From Phytoamicus setariae (lineage in GTDB: Bacteria > Pseudomonadota > Alphaproteobacteria > Rhizobiales > Rhizobiaceae), in assembly GCF_016722925.1 (NCBI RefSeq), contig NZ_JAEQNC010000008.1:62001-126000 (forward strand): DNA of 64,000 nt, in the 5' to 3' direction. Positions 42,392-51,520 of the stretch are shown piece by piece. Both the position numbers and the translations under genes were made by a program. Position 1 is the first letter of the stretch. Each line of letters starts with the position of its first letter. Under the pieces are notes generated by a model. The model did not search any database and was not told the origin of the DNA. It worked only from the letters and a program-made list of their open reading frames with translations.

Positions 42392-44130
42392 TGTCGAGTT
42401 CAAGCAAAGTCATTGTCGTCGGCGCCGGGCACAACGGACTGGTGGCGGCAGCCTATCTGGCGAAAGCTGGCCTCGAGGTGACCGTTGTCGAGGCGCGGGA
42501 CGTGGTCGGCGGCGCCGCGGTCACCGAGGAAATTATTCCGGGGTACAGGATGAGCGTGGCCTCTTTTGTGGTCGGCCTGCTCCGACCGGAAGTGATCGAG
42601 GACCTGCAGCTGTCACGGCACGGGCTCGAACTATACGCCTCCAACCAGGCGATCAGCTGCACGATCTTTGACGACGGTTCCAACTTCCTGATGTGGAAAG
42701 ACCTTGATCGCACTTTGAAGGAGATCAGGGCGAAATATGGCAAGAACGATCTCGAAGGTTTCATGCAGTTCGGCATGGACATGCAGCGGCTAGGCGAGAT
42801 CATCGGGCCGACGATCATGTCGCAGCCGCCGAGCCTATCGTCCTTCGTCAAATCATTCGAGGACGCCAGCCAGCAGGCCCTGTTCGAACGCTTCATAACC
42901 GGCAGCGTGCGTGATCTCGTTGAGCGCTATTTCACATCCAGGCAACTGCAGAGCCACTTCGTCTTCCCCGGTCTGGTCTCGATGTATGGCGGGCCAGCGA
43001 CGCCGGGCACGGCCTACCTGCTGGCGCATCACTGCGTCGGCGAGTTCATGGGTCAGTTCGGCATGTGGGGATATGCCCGCGGCGGAATGGGATCCATCAC
43101 CCGCGCCCTCGCCGACAGCGCGACAGCCGCTGGCGCGACGGTCCGCACCAACGCCGCCGTCCGGCGAATCGTGACCAGGCGTGGTGAAGCGACTGGCGTC
43201 GAGCTCGAAGGTGGCGAAATCGTCGCTGCGGACCTGGTTATCTCGAACGCCGATCCCCATCGCACATTCTTCGGTCTGGTCGGCGAGGAAAATCTTCCGC
43301 CGGTCCTGTCGAAATCCATACAGGACTACGACATGCGTGGGACGATGGCCCGCGTCTATCTCGCGGTCGACCGCCTGCCGGAGTTCATCGGCTTCGGCTC
43401 GTCGCAGCCAGGGCCGGAACATGAGGGCCATTTGTTCCTGGGGCCATCGATGGACCTTTTCGAGGATGGCTGGGATGCTCAACGGCGTGGCCGAATTCCC
43501 GAGCAGTTCGCACTGGAAGCACTGATCGACACGGTCCGAGACAACAGCTTCGCGCCGTCCGGCCATCACGTCATCACGCTTGGCGTGCAGCAGCTTCCTT
43601 TTGCCCTGCTTGGTAGCGACTGGGACAGCGAGAAGGAGCGGTTCACCAAGCGGGTCGTCGAAACCTTCCTGCACTACGCTCCGAATCTGCGCGGGCACAT
43701 CCTGGCGGCGGAATGCCGTACCCCACTGGACTGGGAGCGCACCTACCGGCTGACGGGCGGCAACATCTATCAAGGCGCCATGTCCTTGTCTCGCCTCATG
43801 GGAGGCAGGCCTGGCGAGCTGCGCAAAGGCTATGCTGCGCCAATCGGGGGGCTCTATCTCTGCGGAGCGGGCACGCATCCCGGCGGCGGCGTCATGGGTG
43901 CCAGCGGGTTCAATGCCGCTATGGCGGTGCTTACCGATCTCGGAATGGACACTCCGCGCCCCTGGCTGCCGCGACAGGACGACGTGCGTCAACCGCAACA
44001 ACGACGATCGCTGGCAGCGATGGCCTTCGACAATGAATATCTGAGGCCGCTGATGGCCAGCCTGGCGACGACGCCCTTGGCTCGTCCGATCGGCAAGCTG
44101 CTCACTCGTGGAAGGACAAAACGAACATGA
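42391..44130 (+). CDS. FAD-dependent oxidoreductase, phytoene-desaturase-like
   Basis: 579 residues. N-terminal dinucleotide motif VIVVGAGHNGLVAAAYLAKA followed by VVEARDVVGGAA, and the C-terminal FAD signature LYLCGAGTHPGGGVMGASGFNAA. Members oxidise or desaturate C-C or C-N bonds in varied substrates; carotenoid synthesis is unlikely because no partner genes are here. Start overlaps the aminotransferase stop (TGATG); ends overlapping the dehydratase start. Confidence 0.87.
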   Translation: MSSSSKVIVVGAGHNGLVAAAYLAKAGLEVTVVEARDVVGGAAVTEEIIPGYRMSVASFVVGLLRPEVIEDLQLSRHGLELYASNQAISCTIFDDGSNFLMWKDLDRTLKEIRAKYGKNDLEGFMQFGMDMQRLGEIIGPTIMSQPPSLSSFVKSFEDASQQALFERFITGSVRDLVERYFTSRQLQSHFVFPGLVSMYGGPATPGTAYLLAHHCVGEFMGQFGMWGYARGGMGSITRALADSATAAGATVRTNAAVRRIVTRRGEATGVELEGGEIVAADLVISNADPHRTFFGLVGEENLPPVLSKSIQDYDMRGTMARVYLAVDRLPEFIGFGSSQPGPEHEGHLFLGPSMDLFEDGWDAQRRGRIPEQFALEALIDTVRDNSFAPSGHHVITLGVQQLPFALLGSDWDSEKERFTKRVVETFLHYAPNLRGHILAAECRTPLDWERTYRLTGGNIYQGAMSLSRLMGGRPGELRKGYAAPIGGLYLCGAGTHPGGGVMGASGFNAAMAVLTDLGMDTPRPWLPRQDDVRQPQQRRSLAAMAFDNEYLRPLMASLATTPLARPIGKLLTRGRTKRT

Positions 44131-45872
44131 CTACGCGTCCTCGCAACCCCCGTAGCCGTCACTGGTTCGACGCACAGGACCTGCCCGGCTTCGTGCACAG
44201 ATCCACCCTAACGCCGACGGGTTTGCATCGGCGCGATTTCGGCGGGCGGCCTGTCATCGGCATCGTCTCGACATGGTCAGACATCAATCCGTGCAACCTC
44301 AACCTTCGCTACCTGGCGAAGGAAGTGCGCCAAGGGGTGCAGGAAGGCGGTGGCATTGCCTTCGAACTTCCCGCTATGTCGCTCAGCGAAAACCTCATCA
44401 AGCCAACGTCCTTCCTGTTCCGTAATCTGCTGGCGATGGAGGCGGAAGAGATGATCCGCGGCTATCCGCTCGACGGAGTGGTGCTACTCGGCGGCTGCGA
44501 CAAGACGATACCCGGTCTGCTGATGGGGGCTGCAAGCGCCAACGTGCCGACCATCGTCGTGACCAGCGGCCCGTCCATCCCGCGCGACACACCCCAAGGC
44601 GTGCAGGGAACCGGAACGACAGTCTGGCGGTTCGTCGACAACCTGCGTTCCGGCGCAGCCGGTTCGGATGACTTCGTTCGCTTTGAAGACGAGATCATGA
44701 CTACGGCCGGCCATTGCAGCGAGATGGGAACCGCCTCTAGCGTTGCAGCGGTCTGCGAGGCGCTCGGGGTGGCGTTGCTGGGCAGTACGATGATCCCGGC
44801 TCCCGACGGTCGGCGCGCACAGGTCGCGCGTCAGGCCGGCAGGCGCATCGTTGAGGCTGCGGGTCAGAACGGCATGCGACCGAGCGATATCCTTACCAAG
44901 GCGGCGTTCGACAACGCCATTACGACGCTCTGCGCGCTTGGTGGGTCTACGAATGTCATTCTTCACCTGCTGGCCTTGGCAGGGCGCGTCGGCGTCGACC
45001 TTACCTTGGATCGTTTCGATGCGATCGCACGACAGACGCCTCTGATCGGCGATATACAGCCGTCCGGCGTGCATTTGACATCACGGCTCTATTCGGCGGG
45101 CGGCATTCCAACGGTATTGCGCCGGTTGGGAGACCTGATCGACCGTGGGTGTAACACGATTGAAGGCGTCGAACTCGGCGATTTGCTCGGTGGAGACCGA
45201 ACTGAAGACACCGACGTAGTCCGCCCCCTCGACCGACCGATCAAACCGGGACCTGGCCTGGCGGTGCTGCGCGGCAGCCTCGCTCCTTGCGGTGCGGTAT
45301 TGAAGGCAAGCGCGGCGGACGGCGCCTTGTTCAGCCACCGGGGACCAGCGTATGTGTTCGAGAGCGTGCAGGAAATTTCCGATCGGATCGACGATCCGGC
45401 CCTGGCTATCACGCCGAATACAGTTCTGGTCCTGCGGGGGGTAGGGCCTGTTGGTGCGATGATGCCAGAGTGGGGCATGTTGCCGATCCCAAAGTACCTG
45501 ATGGAACAAGGTATCCGCGATATGGTGCGCGTATCCGACGCCCGTATGAGCGGCACAGCCTATGGCACGGCCGTCCTGCACGCGGCCCCGGAAGCGGCAA
45601 TCGGTGGCCCACTCGCGTTGGTCGAGACTGGCGATATAATCGAGCTCAATGTCGACGAGCGCCGGCTTGACCTTCTGGTCGAGGAGGACGAGATGGCTAG
45701 ACGCCGCGCCGCTTGGATGCCATCTTCACAGCGGTTCACGAGAGGATACCGCGCGCTCTACGGCCGCCATGTGCTGCAGGCGGATCGCGGATGCGACTTC
45801 GACTTCCTGGTCGGCCTGGACGATGACACCATGCCGGAAGGCCTGTTCCGTGGCTGGGTCGGCGGTTGGTAG
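44127..45872 (+). CDS. IlvD/Edd-family dehydratase (sugar-acid dehydratase type)
   Basis: 581 residues. Iron-sulphur cysteines sit in DINPCNLNLRYLA, LLGGCDKTIPG and TTAGHCSEMGTASS; Mg/substrate residues in LGGSTNVILHLLA and MSGTAYGTAVLH. The C-terminal pattern is nearer to aldonate dehydratases (arabinonate/xylonate type) than to valine-pathway IlvD. Would dehydrate a 2,3-dihydroxy acid to a 2-keto acid. Overlaps its neighbour by ATGA. Confidence 0.88.
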   Translation: MTTRPRNPRSRHWFDAQDLPGFVHRSTLTPTGLHRRDFGGRPVIGIVSTWSDINPCNLNLRYLAKEVRQGVQEGGGIAFELPAMSLSENLIKPTSFLFRNLLAMEAEEMIRGYPLDGVVLLGGCDKTIPGLLMGAASANVPTIVVTSGPSIPRDTPQGVQGTGTTVWRFVDNLRSGAAGSDDFVRFEDEIMTTAGHCSEMGTASSVAAVCEALGVALLGSTMIPAPDGRRAQVARQAGRRIVEAAGQNGMRPSDILTKAAFDNAITTLCALGGSTNVILHLLALAGRVGVDLTLDRFDAIARQTPLIGDIQPSGVHLTSRLYSAGGIPTVLRRLGDLIDRGCNTIEGVELGDLLGGDRTEDTDVVRPLDRPIKPGPGLAVLRGSLAPCGAVLKASAADGALFSHRGPAYVFESVQEISDRIDDPALAITPNTVLVLRGVGPVGAMMPEWGMLPIPKYLMEQGIRDMVRVSDARMSGTAYGTAVLHAAPEAAIGGPLALVETGDIIELNVDERRLDLLVEEDEMARRRAAWMPSSQRFTRGYRALYGRHVLQADRGCDFDFLVGLDDDTMPEGLFRGWVGGW

Positions 45873-45882
45873 GGAGGGACAG

Positions 45883-46701
45883 ATGAAACTGGCAACGCTT
45901 CGGATCGGCGGCGGCACCCGTGCGGCGATACTTCGAGACCAGGCTTTTTATGCCCTGGACTGGCCTGATGTAGGCGGGGTCCTTGTATCAGGCGTTGCGC
46001 TTCTGGATTTGAAGCCCGGTCCATACGTCTGCTCTATCGCCGACGCTGACTACGCGCCGTTAGTTCTACGCCCGCCGAAAATTTTCTGCGTCGGCATCAA
46101 CTACATTTCGCATCTGCAGGAACTTGCGATGGAACAGCCCTCCCATCCCACGCTTTTCTCCAAATTTCATACATCCCTGGCCGGGGCGAACGATGACATT
46201 GCCCTGTTCGGCATGTCGTCAGCCATCGACTGGGAAGCGGAACTTGTTGCGGTGATCGGAAAGTGGACGTCAAAGGCCGACCGTGACCAAGCGGCAACGG
46301 CGATTGCCGGGTTCTGCCTGGGTAACGACGTCAGCGCACGCGACCTTCAGACTCGCACCCCCCAATGGTTGGCCGGCAAGACCCTCGATGCCAGCACGCC
46401 GCTCGGTCCCTGGCTCGTGTCCACGGACGAGATCGGTGTGCGCCCCGATCTGGAACTGTCTTGCTCTGTGAACGGCACCATCATGCAACACGGGCGAACC
46501 GGCGACCTGCTTTTCGATGCGGCTGATCTCGTCGTCGACATTTCCGCCTTCTGCACATTGGAGCCGGGAGACATCATCTTTACCGGCACCCCAGGCGGTA
46601 TCGGAGCGGCCCGTCAGCCGAAGCAGTTCCTCAAGTCCGGTGATATCCTCATGACGGAGATCGACGGACTCGGCCGCTGCGTCAATCGGTTGGTGGCATG
46701 A
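45883..46701 (+). CDS. Fumarylacetoacetate hydrolase-family enzyme
   Basis: 272 residues. Metal-binding acidic set visible in DWEAELVAVIGK and GNDVSARDLQ; also IFTGTPGGIGAAR near the C-terminus. Family reactions include hydrolysis or decarboxylation of 2-keto acids and hydration of 2-oxo-enoates. Directly after an IlvD/Edd dehydratase it could process a 2-keto-3-deoxy acid. ATG at 45883 with AGGGAGGGAC upstream. Confidence 0.88.
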   Translation: MKLATLRIGGGTRAAILRDQAFYALDWPDVGGVLVSGVALLDLKPGPYVCSIADADYAPLVLRPPKIFCVGINYISHLQELAMEQPSHPTLFSKFHTSLAGANDDIALFGMSSAIDWEAELVAVIGKWTSKADRDQAATAIAGFCLGNDVSARDLQTRTPQWLAGKTLDASTPLGPWLVSTDEIGVRPDLELSCSVNGTIMQHGRTGDLLFDAADLVVDISAFCTLEPGDIIFTGTPGGIGAARQPKQFLKSGDILMTEIDGLGRCVNRLVA

Positions 46702-47345
46702 TGAGTGAAACCGACAACCTTGTCAGAAACTATCCACATCTGGACGCGGCGACCGTCGGCAGGTTGGCGATGCTTACCGATGGCCCGCCCTTTGACCTGG
46801 CGTCCGTCCCGGTGGCAGTCGCCAGGGAACTGGCGTCAAGGTATCTGACGGAAATGGGGAACGGCTGGGCGCCGACCGAGACGTTGCGCGAAGTCCACCA
46901 GTTTCAAGCCGGATTGGAGGCACATGTTTTCCAGGCCCGGCAAACGCTTACCGACGCAGCCCCGCTGGTGATCTGGTTTCATGGCGGCGGGTGGGTTTTT
47001 GGTTCCGCCAGCCTTCATGCGCCGTGGGCGCGCGAAATCGCGAAGCTGGCTAACTGCCTGCTGGTGGACGTTGACTATCCGCTGGCGCCAGAGGCTTCGT
47101 GCGGCGAAATGCTCGAAGCGTGTGTAGCAAGCGTGCGGTGGTGTGCCGAGACAATCAGTTCGAGGTTCGGCTCGACCGGCCGACGGAAGATTCTGATCGG
47201 TGGCGAGAGCTCCGGAGCGCATCTCGCACTGCTGACCGGCGCAGCACTCGGCCCGTCCGAGGTCGATGGCATTGTTGCCGTCAATCCGATCACCGATCTT
47301 CGTGCTAATCGGGGGGTTGTTTCCGCGCTTCGGAACGCCAAGTAG
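46698..47345 (+). pseudogene. Alpha/beta hydrolase (HSL-type), C-terminally truncated by IS sequence
   Basis: 215 residues where the family has about 300. HGGGW oxyanion motif and nucleophile Ser in GGESSGAHLA are present; after VNPITDLRANRG homology ends and a stop follows within 12 codons. The catalytic Asp and His that belong in the last 90 residues are missing, and an IS110 fragment begins 65 bp downstream, so the gene has probably lost its 3' end to insertion and deletion. Start overlaps the previous gene by ATGA. Confidence 0.8.
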
Positions 47346-47409
47346 GAGGCCGTCTATCTCATCAGGCCCGTTGAGAAGCAGCCCTGGCCCGAACGAGATC
47401 TCGCATAGC

Positions 47410-47793
47410 CTAGTGACCTTGGTCAGGAACCCCGACCGCTGTGAGCTCGCCGGCCCTCAATAGCCGGGCGAACGCAAGCGCGTCTCGACGGTTCGACTTC
47501 ACCCGGTCGCCAGGCTTCTTCGGGATCAATGACGGGGCGACAACCATACAGTCATGGCCAAGCGACCGGATCAGCCGATGGAGGCCGTAACCGGTGGGGC
47601 TGGCCTCGTAGCAGAAATGCAGGCGATCAAACTTTGCTGTGATTCGCTGAATTATGCGGCACATGCCGGCATCCGATGCCTCGACCTCGCCGAAATAGCG
47701 GACCTCTCCGTCCCGGTCAGATTCGGCAATAGCAATCGCATTCTTCAGCTTGGCGACATCGATTCCGACAAAAGCTTCTCCATAATCTGCCAC
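47410..47793 (-). pseudogene. IS110-family transposase, N-terminal fragment
   Basis: 127 residues from a GTG at 47793: AFVGIDVAKLKNAIAIAES with the first DEDD aspartate, FCYEASPTGYGLHRLIRSLG with the Glu, and VKSNRRDALAFARLL with the third acid. Ends at GVPDQGH; the C-terminal serine-containing domain is absent. Inserted in the damaged 3' edge of the P450 cluster. Confidence 0.82.
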
Positions 47794-47869
47794 GGCTCGC
47801 CCTCCTGTGATGAGGATCGGCTCGGCCCGTCCGGGCAACCCTCGGAAGACCAGTGTAGGGCAGCCACCT

Positions 47870-48166
47870 CAGGCGCGAAGACGGACATACGGTCTTACGT
47901 GTTGTCCGAGGCGGCACGAAGAGATTACGGACCGCGGAGAAAGCTGAGAGGAACCGTTGAAGGCTTCCCGATGATCGAAATGCCTGCATCGCCCGCTCCC
48001 GTTTTCGCAGCGGCAGAGGCGAGTTCTCCGCTCGATTGTTTAATCCTTCGTGGGAACGGTGCTTGAGAGTCGGCATGATCTGGCGTTTTGCGGCGGCGTA
48101 AGATCGTAGCTTGTCGGTGATCATCCGCTTTGGCGCTAAGCCGGCGTTGGTGCATCTGTGGACCGA
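47870..48166 (-). mobile_element. IS6-family relic (copy E), C-terminal half
   Basis: Minus-strand translation gives MITDKLRSYAAAKRQIMPTL (second catalytic Asp), NNRAENSPLPLRKRERAMQAF (catalytic Glu) and SLQRFLSAFSAVRNLF. The N-terminal half is missing and the end is fused to other sequence. Distinct in sequence from copies A/B and C/D, so a third IS6 lineage. Its upstream edge is 31 bp from the sugar permease stop. Confidence 0.78.
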
Positions 48167-48196
48167 CGCCGATCACCGCGCAAAAAAGTTGTCGGC

Positions 48197-49195
48197 CTAC
48201 TCGCTCTGGCGGAAATTGCGGATCCGGTCGAAGAGCACGGCGAGAATGATCGCGCCGCCGATAAAGGTGCCTTGCCAGAAGGCGTTGATGCCGAGCAGGC
48301 CGAGGCTGTTGCGGATCACCTCGATCAGGGCGGCGCCGATGATGGCGCCGAAAGCGGTGCCCACACCGCCCGCCAAGTGGGCACCACCGATGACGGCCGC
48401 GGCGATCACCTGCAATTCCATCCCCGCGCCGATATTGGTCGTCACCGCGCCGAGCCAGCCTGTCTGGATGATGCCGGCGACCCCTGCCGAGAGCGCGGAC
48501 ATCATATAGACGAGAACCTTGATCTTGCGGACCGGCACCCCGGTCAAAGTGGCCGCGTGCTCATTGCCGCCGATCGCGAAGACGTAACGCCCGAAACGCG
48601 TCCACCGCAGCACGAAGCCGGTTATAAGGGCAAGCGCGATCATGTAGAGCACCGGATTGGCGATGCCGAAAAGCCATGCGCCGCCACCGAGCGAAAGCAG
48701 CTGGTCGTGATCCGGGCCGAACTGAAAGACGACTGTGTTGTTGGACGCGACCATCGCGAGGCTTCGTGCAATCGACAGCATGCCGAGTGTCACGACGAAG
48801 GGCGGAAAGCCAAGATAGGCGATCAATACACCGTTAAAGCCGCCGATCAGCAGGGCGCATCCGATGGAGGCGGCGATCCCGACTTCGATGCCGTAGCCGG
48901 CATGCATGACGACCGCCAGCACCATGCTGCAAAGACAGAGAACAGAGCCGACCGACAGGTCGATGCCGCCGGTGATGATCACCAGCGTCATTCCGAGCGC
49001 GATAATGGCGACGAAAGTGGTGTTGCGCGTGATGTTGTAGAGGTTCGCAGATGTTGCGAAGGAGCTCGTGGTCAGCGACAGGAATATGCAGGCGAGGATG
49101 ACCGCGATCAGGACCCAGAATGTCTGGCTGGCGAGGATCGAAGAAATCCAGCTCTGCTGCTTCTGCTCGATTGTCTGGTCAAGGGTAATTGCCAT
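48197..49195 (-). CDS. Sugar-type ABC transporter permease (RbsC family)
   Basis: 332 residues, 8-10 hydrophobic helices, with family segments NITRNTTFVAIIALGMTLVI, TGGIDLSVGSVLCLCSMVLA and YVFAIGGNEHAATLTGVPVR. Forms the membrane pore of a ribose/fructose-type (CUT2) importer with the ATPase upstream and the binding protein at 51.5 kb. Confidence 0.9.
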   Translation of the reverse strand: MAITLDQTIEQKQQSWISSILASQTFWVLIAVILACIFLSLTTSSFATSANLYNITRNTTFVAIIALGMTLVIITGGIDLSVGSVLCLCSMVLAVVMHAGYGIEVGIAASIGCALLIGGFNGVLIAYLGFPPFVVTLGMLSIARSLAMVASNNTVVFQFGPDHDQLLSLGGGAWLFGIANPVLYMIALALITGFVLRWTRFGRYVFAIGGNEHAATLTGVPVRKIKVLVYMMSALSAGVAGIIQTGWLGAVTTNIGAGMELQVIAAAVIGGAHLAGGVGTAFGAIIGAALIEVIRNSLGLLGINAFWQGTFIGGAIILAVLFDRIRNFRQSE

Positions 49196-49237
49196 CGTCG
49201 ACCTTCGTTTCCTTGTAACATCGACGGGCGGTGTCGG

Positions 49238-49978
49238 TCACACCTGTTCGATGGCGCCAGTGATGAGACCGGTGACTTCCTCCGGCGAACTCGCCGCGAT
49301 ATCCTTGTCGGCGACCTTGCGGCCGCGCCGCATGACGATGACCCGATCGGCGACCGTGAAGACATCAGGCATGCGGTGGCTGATCAGCACGACGGCGATG
49401 CCGCCGTCGCGCAACTCGCGGATCAGGTTTAAAACTTCGGCGACCTGGCGCACCGAAATAGCGGCGGTCGGCTCATCCATCAGCACGATCTTGGCTTCGG
49501 ACAGCATCGTGCGAGCGATTGCCACCGCCTGCCGCTGTCCGCCCGACATCTGCTTGACGAGATCGCGCGGCCGGGTCTCGGATTTCAGTTCCTTGAAGAT
49601 CTCGCCGGCGCGTTTGTACATCTTCTTGTAGTCAAGGACGCTGAATGGCCCGATGCCGCGCCTGAGCTCGCGACCGAGGAAGACGTTTGCGGCGGCGGTC
49701 AGATTGTTGCAGAGCGCCAGATCCTGGTAGACGATCTCGATGCCGTGCTGGCGGGCTTCCACCGGCTTGTGCAGGACGATTTCCGCGCCATCCAGGCGCA
49801 TGGTGCCGTGGCTCGGGCGAAAATTGCCGGCAATCATTTTGACAAGGGTTGATTTGCCGGCGCCATTGTCTCCCATCAGGCCGACCACCTGGCCCGCTTC
49901 GAGCGCAAGCGAAACGTCGCTGACCGCCTGGATGGCGCCGAAATGTTTTGAGATGTTGGTGAGTTCGAGAACCGCCAC
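49238..49978 (-). CDS. Sugar-type ABC transporter ATP-binding protein (single domain)
   Basis: 246 residues with one ATPase domain: Walker A GDNGAGKST, signature MSGGQRQAVAIARTM, Walker B IVLMDEPTAAIS. RbsA proteins carry two such domains; this is the short FrcA-like type and probably works as a homodimer. Located 42 bp upstream of the permease gene on the same strand. Confidence 0.9.
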   Translation of the reverse strand: MAVLELTNISKHFGAIQAVSDVSLALEAGQVVGLMGDNGAGKSTLVKMIAGNFRPSHGTMRLDGAEIVLHKPVEARQHGIEIVYQDLALCNNLTAAANVFLGRELRRGIGPFSVLDYKKMYKRAGEIFKELKSETRPRDLVKQMSGGQRQAVAIARTMLSEAKIVLMDEPTAAISVRQVAEVLNLIRELRDGGIAVVLISHRMPDVFTVADRVIVMRRGRKVADKDIAASSPEEVTGLITGAIEQV

Positions 49979-50057
49979 CAGCCTTCTAGCCTCCCAAAAC
50001 CGAAAGGCTCTCTACCCAATCGAGCTGTAGTCGCTCCCGCGGGTTTCGCGCCTCCGC

Positions 50058-50354
50058 TTGCCGGTTTCCTTCGAGCCAAGCGATAGAGTTAATCTACTCA
50101 AAAGCAGTCGATACCGTCAATCATTGTCGGATGGCTGGGACGAATACGCGGTCACGCCGACCGAACTGGGGATTTTGCGCTCACGCCTGCAGATCCTCCA
50201 TGACGATGAAATGCTGCGGATTAGTCCGGACCGCCCCGAGATGCTGCGTCGGCGGATCCAGAACGGCCTTGAGGTCGCTCTCGATTTGTCCGGAGAAACG
50301 GAGGTCGAGGTGATCCGGATGTCTGCGGTCGGCGGTGGAGGCCCGCCGAGCTGA
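50058..50354 (+). CDS. Possible short hypothetical protein or gene remnant
   Basis: 98 codons from a TTG without a clear ribosome site; the C-terminal half (LRSRLQILHDDEMLRISPDR ... VEVIRMSAVGGGGPPS) looks protein-like. A strong hairpin starts 8 bp after its stop, which hints that something genuinely ends here. It may be the 3' remnant of a longer gene. No family recognised; the rest of the 49979-50492 gap holds no other gene. Confidence 0.3.
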   Translation: MPVSFEPSDRVNLLKSSRYRQSLSDGWDEYAVTPTELGILRSRLQILHDDEMLRISPDRPEMLRRRIQNGLEVALDLSGETEVEVIRMSAVGGGGPPS

Positions 50355-50361
50355 CCGGCAC

Positions 50362-50395
50362 GTCCGCGGGGACTGAAATTCCAGTCCCCGCGGAC
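50362..50395 (+). terminator. Strong hairpin before the epimerase promoter region
   Basis: Perfect 14-bp arms GTCCGCGGGGACTG / CAGTCCCCGCGGAC with a 6-nt loop. No T-run on the plus strand. Stable enough to stop or protect transcripts; it insulates the epimerase operon from upstream. Confidence 0.7.
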
Positions 50396-50417
50396 AATAC
50401 TGCCGCCGTTGGCAGTT

Positions 50418-50441
50418 ACAAAATTGCATTTTGTAGTACAA
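50418..50441. promoter_or_regulatory. GntR-like operator before the epimerase gene
   Basis: TTGTA-G-TACAA (50431-50441) is a perfect palindrome matching the TnGTnnnACnA pattern of FadR-type GntR regulators. It overlaps another perfect repeat, ACAAAAT-TGC-ATTTTGT (50418-50434). Located 52 bp before the start codon. No GntR gene is adjacent; the only one in the window is at 4.2 kb. Confidence 0.6.
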
Positions 50442-50492
50442 TTGCGATCGACGACCGAGCTGATGGTCATTTGCTGGGGCGGAGAGAGGGTT

Positions 50493-51473
50493 ATGCTTAT
50501 CCTTGTGACCGGTGCGACGGGCAAGGTCGGGCAGCACTTCATCGCTGGGCTGCTTGACGAGCCGCGTTTTGCGCAGGCGCGCGTGCGCGCGCTGTGCCAC
50601 AACCGCGTGTGTGAGGAAACCGACCGTGTCGAGGTGATGCGCGGCTCGATCGCCGATCGCGATGTCGTTGCGGCGGCGCTGTCCGGCGTCACCCACGTCG
50701 TCCATCTCGCGACCTGCAAGGAAACGCCTGCAGACGTCATGGACGTGACGGTCAAGGGGCTCTTCTGGCTGCTGGAAGCATTTCGCCAGAGCCCCACCGC
50801 GCGGCAATTCATCTTGATTGGCGGCGATGCGGGCATTGGCCACTTCTTCTACCGCAATGAAAAGCCGCTGACCGAGGACGCGCCGCACCGCGCCTATCCG
50901 GGATGCTACGCGTTGTCGAAGGTGCTGGAAGAGGTGATGCTGGAGCAGTTCGGCATCCAGTACGACATCAACGCCTGCTGCCTGCGGGCGCCGTGGATCA
51001 TGGCGAAGGACGATTTCAAGTACACGCTTTCATTCGGTGACGATGTCTTCGGCGGCCCCGAGTGGAAGACGATGGTTCCAGCCGAGGACGCGCGCCGCTA
51101 TGCCAGCGACGGCACGATACCGCTTCTGCTCGATGCGGACGGACTGCCGCTGAAACGCAATTTCGTGCATGTCGAGGATCTCGTTGCCGCGATCCTGACG
51201 ACTATCGACAACCCGCGCGCCAAAACCCAGCTCTTCAATATCTGCATGGACCGGCCCGTCGATTATGGCGAGGTCGCTGGCTATCTGGCCCGCACCCGCG
51301 GGGTCGGCTCGGTCGTCATTCCGAGCCGGTTCCATTCGAACTGGATGGACAATGCCAAGGCCAAATACCTGCTGGGCTGGCGGCCCCGATACGATCTGGA
51401 ATTGCTAATCGACTCGGCATGGCAGTACGAGCGTTCGCAGGATGACCCTCGCATCGTCTGGTATCCGGGTTGA
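50493..51473 (+). CDS. NAD-dependent epimerase/dehydratase (extended SDR)
   Basis: 326 residues. Rossmann motif ILVTGATGKVGQHFIAGLL; the catalytic Tyr-Lys pair in YPGCYALSKVLEE; a downstream RNFVHVEDLVAAIL typical of sugar-nucleotide or sugar-lactone extended SDRs. Co-oriented with the sugar-binding protein gene 48 bp downstream, so it likely acts on the imported sugar or sugar acid. GGAGAGAGGG upstream of the ATG. Confidence 0.87.
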   Translation: MLILVTGATGKVGQHFIAGLLDEPRFAQARVRALCHNRVCEETDRVEVMRGSIADRDVVAAALSGVTHVVHLATCKETPADVMDVTVKGLFWLLEAFRQSPTARQFILIGGDAGIGHFFYRNEKPLTEDAPHRAYPGCYALSKVLEEVMLEQFGIQYDINACCLRAPWIMAKDDFKYTLSFGDDVFGGPEWKTMVPAEDARRYASDGTIPLLLDADGLPLKRNFVHVEDLVAAILTTIDNPRAKTQLFNICMDRPVDYGEVAGYLARTRGVGSVVIPSRFHSNWMDNAKAKYLLGWRPRYDLELLIDSAWQYERSQDDPRIVWYPG

Positions 51474-51520
51474 TCATGTGGCGGGCACGCCGTGTCCGCC
51501 TGTTTCAACGGGAGGAATCG

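Noticed and set aside
42391-44130. Carotenoid biosynthesis by the phytoene-desaturase-like gene
   Set aside because: No phytoene synthase, GGPP synthase or cyclase gene is nearby; the neighbours are catabolic, so only a general oxidoreductase role is called.
50117-50888. Long minus-strand frames over the epimerase promoter
   Set aside because: They run through a strong hairpin and two palindromic operators and are antisense to the start of a clear epimerase gene.
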